From: Phycisphaerales bacterium
Lineage (GTDB): Bacteria; Planctomycetota; Phycisphaerae; Phycisphaerales; UBA1924
NCBI GenBank assembly: GCA_007693765.1
Contig: RECZ01000124.1
Location: 1-46,835 of the forward strand
Reading direction: 5' to 3'
DNA length: 46,835 bases
The notes under the pieces were generated by a model that was not told the DNA's origin, ran no database searches, and worked only from the letters and a program-made list of their open reading frames with translations. Of this stretch, positions 1 through 8,120 are shown one piece after another. Both the position numbers and the translations under genes were made by a program. Positions within the stretch are counted from its first letter, which is position 1. Each line of letters opens with the position of its first letter.

Positions 1-482
1 CGCTCGGCAACTTCCGCGCCGATTTCGCCAAGGCGTTCCTCGCGCAGATGGCCGAACTCGTCGGCGAGGGCGGCGCGCTGCTCATCGGCCTCGATCTCCA
101 GAAGGACACCGAGACGCTCGAGGCCGCGTACAACGACAAGGCCGGCGTCACCGCGGCATTCAACACCAACCTGCTGCGGCGCATGAACCGCGAGCTCGAC
201 GCCGATTTCGATCTCGACGCCTTCGAGCACCAGGCCTTCTACAACGAGGACGACGGGCGCATCGAGTCGCACATCGTCTCCCTCCGCGACCAGACCGTCC
301 GGGTGGCGGGCCGCGCGTTCTCGTTCGCGAAGGGCGAAACCATCTACACCGAGTGCTCGCACAAGTACACGCTGCAGGGCTTCGCCCGCATCGCCAGCGC
401 CGCCGGATTCCGCGTTGAACGGGTCTGGACGGACGAGGACCGCCTCTTCAGCGTGCAGTACGCCGTGTGCGTCCGGTCATAA
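1..482 (+). CDS. egtD: L-histidine N(alpha)-methyltransferase EgtD, C-terminal part (5' end outside window)
   Basis: Partial gene, open from the window edge; codons are in frame from base 3. EgtD trimethylates histidine with S-adenosylmethionine to hercynine, the first step of ergothioneine synthesis in the cytoplasm. The first visible residues are LGNF, the end of the GSTLGNF-type SAM-loop motif of the family. They are followed by LLIGLDLQKD, AYNDKAGVTAAFNTNLL, a long insert, and a C-terminal ETIYTECSHKYT stretch that supplies substrate-binding residues in the known enzyme. About 159 residues are present, so roughly the first half is missing. The ATG at 48 is internal, not the start. The partner egtB would be sought upstream of the window. 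Confidence is high from several family motifs in order. Confidence 0.9.
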   Translation, partial: LGNFRADFAKAFLAQMAELVGEGGALLIGLDLQKDTETLEAAYNDKAGVTAAFNTNLLRRMNRELDADFDLDAFEHQAFYNEDDGRIESHIVSLRDQTVRVAGRAFSFAKGETIYTECSHKYTLQGFARIASAAGFRVERVWTDEDRLFSVQYAVCVRS

Positions 483-528
483 AGATCGAAATAATCTCGA
501 ATCTGCGCTGGCGTTCCGGGCCGCGTCG

Positions 529-534
529 TATCAT
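529..534 (+). promoter_or_regulatory. Candidate -10 box (TATCAT) of the choice-of-anchor B gene
   Basis: TATCAT lies in the 83-base gap after egtD, 31 bases before the ATG at 566. The same hexamer serves as the likely -10 of folC in this window. I see no clear -35. The gene has no Shine-Dalgarno sequence in front of its ATG, so the start rests on the signal peptide that follows. Confidence 0.35.
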
Positions 535-565
535 GATGCACCATCCCCCGTCCCCTCCCGCCCCC

Positions 566-2452
566 ATGAAGAGGAGCGTGTCTGTGCGTGAATTGAACGG
601 ATCGTGCATCGCGTGGGCGCGCAACGCGGCGTTCGCCGCCGCCGCGGCCCTGACCCTTGGTCTCGCAGCGCCCGCCGCCGCGGAGGGCGTCGATCCCAGC
701 GCGATCTCCTCGGGAGAGAACCACATGTGCGGCTGCGGCCCGTCGTGCGCGTGCGGCTCGGGGTGCGGCTGCCCCGATTCCTCCGTGATCGGACCGCCCA
801 GACTCGCCGGCGTCGAGGGGTTCGAATCCGAGAACGTGGTGCTGCTCTCGCGTATCAGTCTCGGCGACTTCGGCGCGCAGTACACCAGCGGCAACGATTC
901 GTGGGGGTACACCTCCCCCTCCGGGCGCGAGTACGCGCTCATGGGCCTCAACAGCGCCACCGCGTTCGTGGAGATCACCAACCCGCGCGACCCCGTCATC
1001 ATCGCCACCATCCCGCACCCAAGCTCCCTCTGGTCCGACATCAAGGTGTACGGCCATCACGCCTACGTGGTGAACGAGAACTTCTTCGGCGGCGGCCTCC
1101 AGGTCATCGACATGCAGGGGATCGACGACGGCGTCGTCACCCTCGCCAACACCGTGACGCACGGCGGATCGCTCCGCCGCGCCCACAACCTCGTCGTGGA
1201 CGAGGACTCGGGCTACCTCTACCTCTGCGGCGCCAACTGGCCCACGAGCGGCCTCGTCGCCTACAGCCTCGCCGACCCCGCCAACCCCGTGTACGTCGGC
1301 GCGTACTCGAGCGTGTACGTGCACGACGCCCACGTCGTGACGTACACCACCGGCCCCCACGCCGGGCGGCAGATCGCCTACTGCTCCGTGGGCTCGTACG
1401 GCATCGACATCGTCGACGTCACCGACAAATCCAACATGTTCCGTGTCTCGCGCACCACGTACTCGGATCTCGCGTATTCGCACCAGGGCTGGGTCGACGT
1501 CGAGCGGCAGCTCTTCTACCACGGCGACGAACTCGACGGCGACAGCGTCAACGTCACCACCACGCGCGTTTTCGACGTCTCCGACCTCGCCTCTCCCCAG
1601 TACCTCGGTTGGTTCACCTCCGGCGTCGACGCCATCGATCACAACCAGTACCTCCACGAGGGGTTCCTTTTCCAAGCCAACTACCGCAGCGGCCTGCGCA
1701 TCTTCGACACCCGCGACGACCCGGTCTCCCCGCCGCAGACGGGCTGGTTCGACACCTACCCCGACGGGCTGGGCACGTTCTTCAACGGCGCCTGGAGCAA
1801 CTACCCGTACTTCCCCAGCGGGACCGTGATCGTGAGCGACATCGAGGGCGGGCTCTTCGTGCTCGACCCCACGTTCGCGCTCAACGGCGGCGTGCCCCTC
1901 GCCGTCTCTTACCCCGACGGGCTGCCCGTAGCCGTCGCCGCGGAGGGCGCCTCGCTGCGCGTGCGCATCGAGGGCGTGAACGGGCGCTCGGTCGTTCCCG
2001 GCTCGGGCGTGCTGGTCGTCACCGGCGACGGCCACACCGCGACGATCCCCCTCGTCCCCACCGGCGGCGATGAGTACACCGCCAACTTCCCCAAACTCGG
2101 CTGTGTCTCCGAAGTGACCTTCTACGTCGCCGCCGACGCGGACAACGGCCTGACCGTCAACGACCCTCTGCACGCGCCCACGCTCGAGCACGCGGCCTCG
2201 GTGACGCCCGCTCGAGCCGGTGGATCCCACGCCGGTCCGCGCAGCGGCGCGGCCGGCCCCGTCGGCTTCGTCTGCGCAGTGCCCGGCGACATCGACGGCG
2301 ACGGCGTCGTCGATTTCGCCGACATGAGCATCGTGCTCAACCAGTTCGGGCTCAGCGGCCCCTCGCTCCCCGGCGATGTCAACGGCGACGGCGCCGTCGA
2401 TTTCGCGGACCTGAACATCATCCTCTCCAACTACGGAGCCAACGCATGGTGA
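566..2452 (+). CDS. Secreted choice-of-anchor B family protein with Cys-rich N-terminus and two dockerin-like repeats
   Basis: About 628 residues. The chosen ATG gives MKRSVSVRELNG followed by a hydrophobic signal segment ending AAPAAAEG; an in-frame ATG at 467 would overlap egtD and place an odd 33-residue extension before the signal. After the signal comes a compact Cys cluster (CGCGPSCACGSGCGC, about residue 53-67), then a long beta-propeller-like region with LVIVD-style repeats (VYGHHAYVVNEN, GGLQVIDMQG, YGIDIVDVTD, SGLRIFDTRD), as in choice-of-anchor B proteins. The last 60 residues hold two calcium-binding dockerin-like repeats, GDIDGDGVVDFADM and GDVNGDGAVDFADL. The protein is expected outside the cytoplasm; its ligand is unknown. 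The stop codon overlaps the start of the next gene by 7 bases, so the two are probably co-translated. Confidence 0.8.
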   Translation: MKRSVSVRELNGSCIAWARNAAFAAAAALTLGLAAPAAAEGVDPSAISSGENHMCGCGPSCACGSGCGCPDSSVIGPPRLAGVEGFESENVVLLSRISLGDFGAQYTSGNDSWGYTSPSGREYALMGLNSATAFVEITNPRDPVIIATIPHPSSLWSDIKVYGHHAYVVNENFFGGGLQVIDMQGIDDGVVTLANTVTHGGSLRRAHNLVVDEDSGYLYLCGANWPTSGLVAYSLADPANPVYVGAYSSVYVHDAHVVTYTTGPHAGRQIAYCSVGSYGIDIVDVTDKSNMFRVSRTTYSDLAYSHQGWVDVERQLFYHGDELDGDSVNVTTTRVFDVSDLASPQYLGWFTSGVDAIDHNQYLHEGFLFQANYRSGLRIFDTRDDPVSPPQTGWFDTYPDGLGTFFNGAWSNYPYFPSGTVIVSDIEGGLFVLDPTFALNGGVPLAVSYPDGLPVAVAAEGASLRVRIEGVNGRSVVPGSGVLVVTGDGHTATIPLVPTGGDEYTANFPKLGCVSEVTFYVAADADNGLTVNDPLHAPTLEHAASVTPARAGGSHAGPRSGAAGPVGFVCAVPGDIDGDGVVDFADMSIVLNQFGLSGPSLPGDVNGDGAVDFADLNIILSNYGANAW

Positions 2453-3027
2453 ACACGCGCCCCCGTTCCACGAAGTCCTCGACGCTGTGCCTCGTGTTCG
2501 CCGCCGCGGTCGCGGGCGTCGCGGGGTGTTCCTCGGGCCCCACCGCCGAGCAGCGCGCGTTCTTTGATGCGCTCTGCGCCATGCAGGGGCAGACGTACGA
2601 GGGTCGGGCGCTCTACGCCTCCACGCCGGACGACCCCTTCCTCACCGAGCGACTCGTCATGCACGTCGAATCCTGCGACGGCGGCGTCATCCGCGTCCCG
2701 TTCCGCGTCGGCGACGACCGATCCCGCACCTGGATCATCACGCTCGGCGACGAGGGCATGCTGCTCAAGCACGACCACCGCGACCCCGACGGCACACTGC
2801 ACGACCTCACCGACTATGGCGGCTGGGCCACACGCAGCGGGTCCGCCCACGCGCAGAGCTTCGAGGCCGACGACGACACCGCCCGCATGCTCCCCGAGGC
2901 CAGCACCAACGTCTGGACGATGGAGATCGATCGCGAGCGCAACGTCTTCATCTACGACCTCACCCGCCACGCCCAGCCGCGCTTCCGCGCCGAGTTCGAC
3001 CTCTCGCGGCCCATCCCCAACCGCTGA
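2446..3027 (+). CDS. Putative lipoprotein of unknown function
   Basis: 193 residues. The N-terminus has basic residues (NTRPRSTK), a hydrophobic stretch and a lipobox VAGC with the Cys at residue 28, followed by SSGP, so it should be lipidated and exported. The rest is a soluble domain of about 160 residues without a motif I can name; it contains YEGRALYASTPDDPF and WTMEIDRERNVFIYDLTR. This resembles small planctomycete lipoproteins that are only described as hypothetical. The ATG overlaps the stop of the upstream secreted protein, which suggests translational coupling and a shared location outside the cytoplasm. Confidence 0.75.
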   Translation: MVNTRPRSTKSSTLCLVFAAAVAGVAGCSSGPTAEQRAFFDALCAMQGQTYEGRALYASTPDDPFLTERLVMHVESCDGGVIRVPFRVGDDRSRTWIITLGDEGMLLKHDHRDPDGTLHDLTDYGGWATRSGSAHAQSFEADDDTARMLPEASTNVWTMEIDRERNVFIYDLTRHAQPRFRAEFDLSRPIPNR

Positions 3028-3171
3028 TCGCGAGCACCAGTTTCGGGGCGGGGGTCCGCTTCAGGCCGCGGCGCATCGGTGCATCCGCCGCGCCGGGCCA
3101 GGCGAACGCACTGTCGCACGCCACAGCGCGCCCGCCCACACCCCCGAAGCGCCCACCGCCGCGAGCCAACA

Positions 3172-3642
3172 ATGAAGACGCACCTGCTCGAAGCCGAGAC
3201 CCGCCTGCCACGCCCAATCGACGAGATCTTCCCCTTCTTCGCCGATGCGCAGAACCTCGAGCGCCTCACCCCCGCGATGCTGAACTTCCGCATCGTCACG
3301 CCTACGCCCATCGAGATGCGCGAGGGCGCCCTCATCGACTACCGCCTGCGCGTCCGCGGCGTGCCCATCAAGTGGCGAACCCGCATCAACGTGTGGGAGC
3401 CGCCGTATCGATTCGTTGACGAGCAGATTAAGGGCCCGTACCGCCTGTGGCTGCACGAGCACACCTTCGAGGCCGACGGCGACCACACCATCTGCCGCGA
3501 CCGCGTCGAGTACGCCGTGCCCTTCGACTTCATCGCCCACAAGCTGCTCGTCAAGCGCGACGTCGAGAACATCTTCGCCTACCGCGAGCGCGTGCTGCGC
3601 GACATCTTCCCGGCGCAGCGCGGCGTGGGCGCGACGGCGTAG
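3172..3642 (+). CDS. SRPBCC-fold (ligand-binding, START-like) protein
   Basis: 156 residues from ATG 3172. An upstream in-frame ATG at 3079 would add an Arg-rich extension unlike the family. SRPBCC hallmarks are present: an N-terminal strand THLLEAETRLPRPIDEIFPFFADAQNLERLTP, LNFRIVTPTPIEMREGALIDYRLRVRG in the middle, and the C-terminal helix LLVKRDVENIFAYRERVL. Proteins of this group bind small hydrophobic ligands in a helix-grip fold; the ligand cannot be read from sequence. It ends 10 bases before the stop of the convergent RMD1-type gene. No Shine-Dalgarno sequence is seen before the ATG. Confidence 0.8.
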   Translation: MKTHLLEAETRLPRPIDEIFPFFADAQNLERLTPAMLNFRIVTPTPIEMREGALIDYRLRVRGVPIKWRTRINVWEPPYRFVDEQIKGPYRLWLHEHTFEADGDHTICRDRVEYAVPFDFIAHKLLVKRDVENIFAYRERVLRDIFPAQRGVGATA

Positions 3643-3652
3643 CCGCGCGGCG

Positions 3653-4798
3653 TCAGACCAGCATCAGCACGATCGAGATGGCGATCAGCACAATGATGAT
3701 CCACTCGAGCACCTCCAGCCGCACCGTCGCCTGCTGGTCGGTGAGCTTCTGGTAGATGCTGTCCGCCGTGTCGAGCTTCCGGATGATGCTCGCGTCCCAC
3801 TGGGGCAGGTGCATGCGCTGCGAGGCCAGCCGGTACACCCGCGCCAGGTGCTGGTCGCCGATGAGCTTGAGGGCGTTGTTCACGCCCTCGAAGAGCAGGG
3901 CGCTGTCCATCTGCAGCTCCGCCATATGACGCAGGTCTGTCGACGCGGCGCCGGGGAGGAAGTGCCGCCACCACTGTTGGCGCGACATCGTCTGCATGGC
4001 CCGGTCCAGCGCCTCGTCGAGTTGATCATCGAGGTATCGCATCTCGAGAAGCTCGACGTTCACGTACTCGAGCACGGAGCGGAGGTCGTCGTCCTCGGGG
4101 CCGAAGGCGATGGCGGCGTTCCAGTCGATCAGGGCGGCGTCGTCGGGGCTGTAGGAGATGCGGCACGACAGCGCATCGGAGATCTCGTCTCGAGACAGCT
4201 CCCCGGGCTCGGAGCGCAACACCCGAGCCAGCATCGCCCGGTGCTGATCCAGCATCGCGTCCACGCCGGTGTCGGTTTCGGACGACCGCACGTCGTAGAG
4301 CACGTAGTCCTCGACGAGGGACGAGAACCGGGGCTTGGCCACGGCGGGGCGGATCGCCGCGGCTAGCGTCTCGACCCGTGAACGCGCCTCCTCGTGCAAC
4401 GTGTCGTTGTCGTAGAGCGTCTCGCTCAGCGTCAGCAGTTCGCGGAGGGTGCAGCGGAAGTGGATGGCGTAGGTGACGGACACCGCGCCGAAGTCGAAGA
4501 TCACGCTCTCGACGGCGTCGCTGGTCGAGAACCCGCCGAGGGCGATGGGGGGCGCCAGGTGGGTCACGCGCAGCGGCGCGGGCTGCATGTCGAAGTAGCG
4601 GGGGCTGCGTCGGCGCCGGCGCAGCAGGGTCCGCGATGTGGCGTCGGTGATGCGGCGCTCCGCCTCGTCGAGCTGCACCGAGAGGCCGACGTCGTACGCG
4701 AACATCGCGTAGCAGACACCGCTGACGACGCCGGCCTCGTCCCGCGGTGCTTCGCCCTGCGGCTCCGCCGTTGTGCCCGCCGCCTCCGTGTGGTCCAC
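3653..4798 (-). CDS. RMD1 / DUF155 family membrane-anchored protein
   Basis: 381 residues from a GTG start preceded by a purine-rich GAGGGG sequence. The N-terminal about 40 residues are low complexity. The DUF155 (RMD1) core follows: a region with VESVIFDFGAVSVTYAI (the F/Y-D-F-G-x-V/A-x-V core strand), a long helical part, and a C-terminal helix ending RLEVLEWIIIVLIAISIVLMLV, a single membrane span typical of RMD1 proteins. Yeast RMD1 is needed for sporulation and its human relative is mitochondrial; the bacterial role is not established. It is divergent from the HAD gene with 66 bases between the starts. Confidence 0.75.
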   Translation of the reverse strand: MDHTEAAGTTAEPQGEAPRDEAGVVSGVCYAMFAYDVGLSVQLDEAERRITDATSRTLLRRRRRSPRYFDMQPAPLRVTHLAPPIALGGFSTSDAVESVIFDFGAVSVTYAIHFRCTLRELLTLSETLYDNDTLHEEARSRVETLAAAIRPAVAKPRFSSLVEDYVLYDVRSSETDTGVDAMLDQHRAMLARVLRSEPGELSRDEISDALSCRISYSPDDAALIDWNAAIAFGPEDDDLRSVLEYVNVELLEMRYLDDQLDEALDRAMQTMSRQQWWRHFLPGAASTDLRHMAELQMDSALLFEGVNNALKLIGDQHLARVYRLASQRMHLPQWDASIIRKLDTADSIYQKLTDQQATVRLEVLEWIIIVLIAISIVLMLV

Positions 4799-4852
4799 GC
4801 TCGCCGTCCCCTCTGTTCAGGTCCGCGTCCTGCATCCGGGCCCGCACGGGCG

Positions 4853-4858
4853 TACGCT
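4853..4858 (+). promoter_or_regulatory. Candidate -10 box (TACGCT) of the HAD gene
   Basis: TACGCT ends 6 bases before the ATG at 4865. If used, transcription would begin at or next to the start codon, giving a leaderless mRNA. There is no Shine-Dalgarno sequence between it and the ATG. No -35 match is visible, so this is weak on its own. Confidence 0.3.
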
Positions 4859-4864
4859 CCGCCG

Positions 4865-5575
4865 ATGCGGCTCACCGACTTCGACGCGATGACGTTTGAT
4901 TGTTACGGCACCATCATCGACTGGGAGCGGGGCATCCTCGCAATCCTTGCCCCGTGGGCCCGCGAACAGGGCCTCGAGACCACCGACGACGGCCTGCTGG
5001 AAGCCTTCGCCGCCCTCGAAGGCGACATCCAGCGGATGAACCCCACACAGCCCTACCCGGAGGTGCTCCGCGACGTTTTCATGGGCCTTGCCAGGCGCCT
5101 CGGCGCCCTGGCCGACCCCGAGCAGGCTCGGGCCTTCGGCGAGTCGGTGGGGGAGTGGCCCCCCTTCGCCGACTCCGCCGCGGCCCTCCAAAGCCTCAAA
5201 CGCACGCACCAACTGGCGATCCTCTCCAACGTCGACAACGCCTCCATCCGGCGTTCGGTCGCTCGGCTCGGGGTGGAGTTCGACCTCATCGTGACGGCGG
5301 AGGACGCGGGCGCGTACAAGCCCGCCCACAACCACTTCGAGAACGCCTTCGCGTGGTTCGAGCGGCACGGGACGCCCCCTGAGCGGATTGTGCACGTCGC
5401 CCAGAGCCTCCATCACGACCACGTGCCGGCAAAGGCCCTCGGCATGCGCACGATCTGGGTCGATCGTCGCCGCGGCAAGCCCGGCGGCGCCACGCCGACG
5501 ACCTCCGACACGGTGACGCCGGATCTCGTCGTGGCTTCGCTGGAAGAGCTGGCGCAAATGTCAGTGTCTGGATAG
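4865..5575 (+). CDS. HAD-superfamily hydrolase, haloacid dehalogenase type II-like
   Basis: 236 residues. HAD motif I is DFDAMTFDCYGTIIDW with the nucleophile Asp in FDCYGT. Motif II is ILSNVDN, motif III the Lys in DAGAYKPAH, and the last part reads VHVAQSLHHDHVPAKALGM. This matches the type II haloacid dehalogenase subgroup, where QSLxHD replaces the usual GDS..D. The family hydrolyses carbon-halogen or phosphate-ester bonds; the substrate here is not determinable. The ATG start fits the family N-terminus, and an upstream in-frame start is not supported. It stands alone between divergent RMD1 and convergent LOG-family genes. Confidence 0.85.
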   Translation: MRLTDFDAMTFDCYGTIIDWERGILAILAPWAREQGLETTDDGLLEAFAALEGDIQRMNPTQPYPEVLRDVFMGLARRLGALADPEQARAFGESVGEWPPFADSAAALQSLKRTHQLAILSNVDNASIRRSVARLGVEFDLIVTAEDAGAYKPAHNHFENAFAWFERHGTPPERIVHVAQSLHHDHVPAKALGMRTIWVDRRRGKPGGATPTTSDTVTPDLVVASLEELAQMSVSG

Positions 5576-5597
5576 TGGCGCCGCAGCGCCGTCGTCC

Positions 5598-6377
5598 TCA
5601 GATCGCCGGCTCGTCCGGGCTGTGTTTTGCGAACGTCGTGTTGCGGGTGCTCACGCCGACGCGGGTGCCCTCGGCCGTCACCTCGCCCGCGGGGCCCTTT
5701 ACCTCAGGCAGTTCGCACAGACCCGTGCCGCCCTTGATGTGCGAATCGACGACGTCGACGATCTCATCGATGTCGTCGGACACGCGCAGCAGGTCGAGGT
5801 CGCCCGGCGAGATGGTCTTGAAGCGCTCGCTGAGCGTGCCGCGCATCCAATCGATGAGCGGGCTCCAGAACTCGGTCCCGTAGCACATCACCGGGTAGGC
5901 GGGCATCTTGAGCGTCTGCATGAGCGTGAGCGACTCGAAGCACTCGTCCAGCGTGCCGAACCCGCCGGGGAAGAGGACCAGCGCCCGCGAGTACTTCACC
6001 AGCATCACCTTGCGGGCGAAGAAGTAGTCGAAGTGGAGGGCGTGCGTCTGGTAGGGGTTGGGCTCCTGCTCCATGGGCAGCGAGATGTTCAGCCCTATGG
6101 AGCAGCCGCCCGCCTCGTACGCCCCTTGGTTCGCCGCGGCCATGATGCCCGGCCCGCCCCCGGTGATGATCGCCCGCCCCCGCTTGGCGAAAAGTTCTGC
6201 GCAGCGCCGAGCGGCCTGATAGTCGGGATGATCGGTCGGGGTGCGGGCGGAGCCGAAGATCGTCACCGCCTCGGGGATGTCCCGCAGCAGGTCGAACCCG
6301 CCGACGAACTCCGACATGATTTTAAAGACCCGCCAAGCCTCGCCGCCCATCTCCGTCGCTCGGGTTGACTGCTGCAT
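5598..6377 (-). CDS. LOG-family (TIGR00730-type) Rossmann-fold protein
   Basis: 259 residues from an ATG with AAGGAG six bases upstream. It carries the lysine-decarboxylase-like/LOG signatures: VTIFGSART, GGGPGIMAAANQGA, and the catalytic-region motif FPGGFGTLDECFE (PGGxGTxxE). Members with this motif can act as cytokinin riboside 5'-monophosphate phosphoribohydrolases, or cleave other nucleoside monophosphates; annotation as lysine decarboxylase is usually wrong. The extended N-terminal helix (WRVFKIMSEFVGGFDLLRD) and length fit the longer LOG subgroup. It is divergent from folC across an AT-richer promoter region. Confidence 0.85.
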   Translation of the reverse strand: MQQSTRATEMGGEAWRVFKIMSEFVGGFDLLRDIPEAVTIFGSARTPTDHPDYQAARRCAELFAKRGRAIITGGGPGIMAAANQGAYEAGGCSIGLNISLPMEQEPNPYQTHALHFDYFFARKVMLVKYSRALVLFPGGFGTLDECFESLTLMQTLKMPAYPVMCYGTEFWSPLIDWMRGTLSERFKTISPGDLDLLRVSDDIDEIVDVVDSHIKGGTGLCELPEVKGPAGEVTAEGTRVGVSTRNTTFAKHSPDEPAI

Positions 6378-6488
6378 CCGGGGCTCCTTGTTTGGAGATC
6401 GTCAGGTACGGAAGACGGCGTTGGCGCTAATGCGGCAAAAACGCGTCCGGGAGTAAGTCGCCGCAAACTATTGTAAGTAGTTGTTATA

Positions 6489-6501
6489 CAAGCGATTAGG
6501 G
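6489..6501 (+). promoter_or_regulatory. 13-base motif CAAGCGATTAGGG, shared with a second promoter region
   Basis: This 13-mer sits in the AT-richer gap between the LOG gene and folC, and occurs again exactly at 20220-20232, upstream of a CTERM gene. Both copies lie in non-coding DNA ahead of plus-strand genes. It could be a regulator site or part of a promoter; two copies are too few to decide. Confidence 0.25.
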
Positions 6502-6520
6502 CCTATTTTTGGCATGGAAG

Positions 6521-6549
6521 TTGGTGTTTACGAAAGATTCGCGTATCAT
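6521..6549 (+). promoter_or_regulatory. folC promoter candidate: TTGGTG -17 bp- TATCAT
   Basis: TTGGTG at 6521-6526 and TATCAT at 6544-6549 are separated by 17 bases, the ideal spacing for a primary-sigma promoter. The folC ATG follows 8 bases after the -10, so the predicted start of transcription falls on the start codon. No Shine-Dalgarno sequence is present. This suggests a leaderless transcript. Confidence 0.5.
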
Positions 6550-6557
6550 CCTAGACT

Positions 6558-8030
6558 ATGCCCAAATCCGCCGCCGCTCCCTCCTCACGGCGCTCCTCCA
6601 AAAAGACGTCCGGTAATACTCCAAAGACCCCCGGCGCGAAGCCAGCAGGCATGCGTGGCAAGGTCTTTGTGAGCTATCAGGCCGCGCACAAGTACCTTTT
6701 CGACCGGGTCGATTTCGAGCGATCGCGTCTCACCCGGGAGCACCGGGGCTCGTTCAAGCTCGATCGGATGAAGGCCATCCTCAAGGCGCTCGGCGACCCG
6801 CAGGACAGCGTCCGCTGCGTCCACGTGGCCGGGACCAAGGGCAAGGGCTCAGTCTGCGCCATGACCGCCTCCTGCCTTGAGGCGTGCGGCTACACGGTGG
6901 GCATGTACACGAGCCCTCACCTCGTCGATGTCCGCGAGCGCATCGTGATCAACGGCGCCATGATGCCGACCGCCGACTTCACCAAGCTGATGGGGGTCGT
7001 CGCCGTCGCCAGCAGCAGCGTCGAGGGCAAGCACGGCGAGGCGACGTTCTTCGAGATCATGACCGCCTTGGCGTTGGTCTTCTTCGCCGACCAGGCTGTG
7101 GACATCGCCGTCATCGAGTGCGGCCTCGGCGGGCGTCTCGACGCGACGAACCTCGTGAAGCCCGACGTCACCGTCGTCACGTCCATCAGCCTCGACCATA
7201 CGCAGATCCTCGGCGACACCGTCGAAGAGATCGCGCGCGAGAAGGCCGGCATCTTCAAGAAGGGCGTGCCCGCGCTCACCGGCGAGCAGACTAAGGGTGT
7301 GCTGCAGGTGCTGCGTGAAGAGGCCGAGAAAGCCGGCACAACGCTCGAGGTCCTCGGCAGCGACGTCGACTTCAGCTTCCGCTTCGAATCCAGCCCCGAA
7401 CTCGGGCCGCACCGGCGCGTCTGCGTCGCTTCCAAGCACTCGAGCTTCGAGCACCTCGCGGTGCCGCTTCCCGGCGAGCATCAGGCGTTCAACTGCGGCC
7501 TGGCGCTGACCGTGCTCGACCGCCTGCGCGACCGTGGCTTCGACACGCCCGAGGCCCGCGTGGCCGTCGGCCTGTCCCGCACGCGCCTGCCCGGGCGCAT
7601 GGAGCTGGCCTGGCAGCGCCCGCGCATCCTGCTCGACGGCGCCCATAACGCCGCCTCGCTGCACGCGCTCATCCGAGCGATCGGTGCGCACGTGCAGTAC
7701 GACTCCATGGTCATGATCTTCGGGTGCGCCGCCGACAAGGACGTCGACGCAATGCTCGAGAAGATCGCCCTCGGCGCCGACAAACTCATCTTCACCCGCG
7801 CCTCGGACAACCCCCGGGCCATGGACCCCCGCGAGCTGCAGAAGCGGTTCACGGCCATCTCCGGCAAGATGACGCAGGTCGCCCCAACGCTGCACGAGGC
7901 GCTCAACCTCGCCGCCCGCGCGGTCACCCGCGGCGACATCATCTGCGTGACGGGGTCGTTCTTCCTCGTGGGCGAGACCAAGCGGTACCTCGCCGACCTC
8001 GTCGCCAAGCGCGCCGCCAGCGCCGTGTAA
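6558..8030 (+). CDS. folC: Bifunctional folylpolyglutamate synthase / dihydrofolate synthase
   Basis: 490 residues. FolC joins glutamate to dihydropteroate and then extends the polyglutamate tail of folates, using ATP, in the cytoplasm. The ATP-binding loop GTKGKGS is at about residues 92-98. The Mur-ligase-like core continues with YTSPHLVDVRERI, ECGLGGRLDATN, TSISLDHTQILG and EKAGIFKKG. The C-terminal domain carries LPGRMELAWQRPRILLDGAHN with the substrate-binding DGAHN. The first 40 residues are Ser/Pro/Lys rich and extra compared with typical FolC, so a later start (Met 31, ATG at 6651) is possible, but the promoter just upstream supports the ATG at 6558. Confidence 0.92.
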   Translation: MPKSAAAPSSRRSSKKTSGNTPKTPGAKPAGMRGKVFVSYQAAHKYLFDRVDFERSRLTREHRGSFKLDRMKAILKALGDPQDSVRCVHVAGTKGKGSVCAMTASCLEACGYTVGMYTSPHLVDVRERIVINGAMMPTADFTKLMGVVAVASSSVEGKHGEATFFEIMTALALVFFADQAVDIAVIECGLGGRLDATNLVKPDVTVVTSISLDHTQILGDTVEEIAREKAGIFKKGVPALTGEQTKGVLQVLREEAEKAGTTLEVLGSDVDFSFRFESSPELGPHRRVCVASKHSSFEHLAVPLPGEHQAFNCGLALTVLDRLRDRGFDTPEARVAVGLSRTRLPGRMELAWQRPRILLDGAHNAASLHALIRAIGAHVQYDSMVMIFGCAADKDVDAMLEKIALGADKLIFTRASDNPRAMDPRELQKRFTAISGKMTQVAPTLHEALNLAARAVTRGDIICVTGSFFLVGETKRYLADLVAKRAASAV

Positions 8031-8105
8031 GCACCGTCCCCGACCCGGTGCGGGCCTTCGAGCATCCCCAAGCAGACCGGCGGGCCCGTAGCGCTGTCTG
8101 GCCGG

Positions 8106-8111
8106 TACACT
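8106..8111 (+). promoter_or_regulatory. Candidate -10 box (TACACT) of leuS
   Basis: TACACT ends 9 bases before the leuS ATG, and no Shine-Dalgarno sequence lies between. The same hexamer is found upstream of secG and rpsL. The implied leader is 0-3 bases. A -35 match is not evident. Confidence 0.4.
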
Positions 8112-8120
8112 GATCGCCCA

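Noticed and set aside
344-2230. Long minus-strand open frame of 628 codons
   Set aside because: It is the antisense of the choice-of-anchor B gene; GC-rich codon use leaves the opposite frame open. It has no domain, and the sense frame has a signal peptide and family motifs. The same holds for the long frames opposite leuS, hppA and the sulfotransferases.
5598-6377. Lysine decarboxylase
   Set aside because: PGGxGTxxE marks the LOG group, which is nucleotide-cleaving; the decarboxylase name is a known misannotation.
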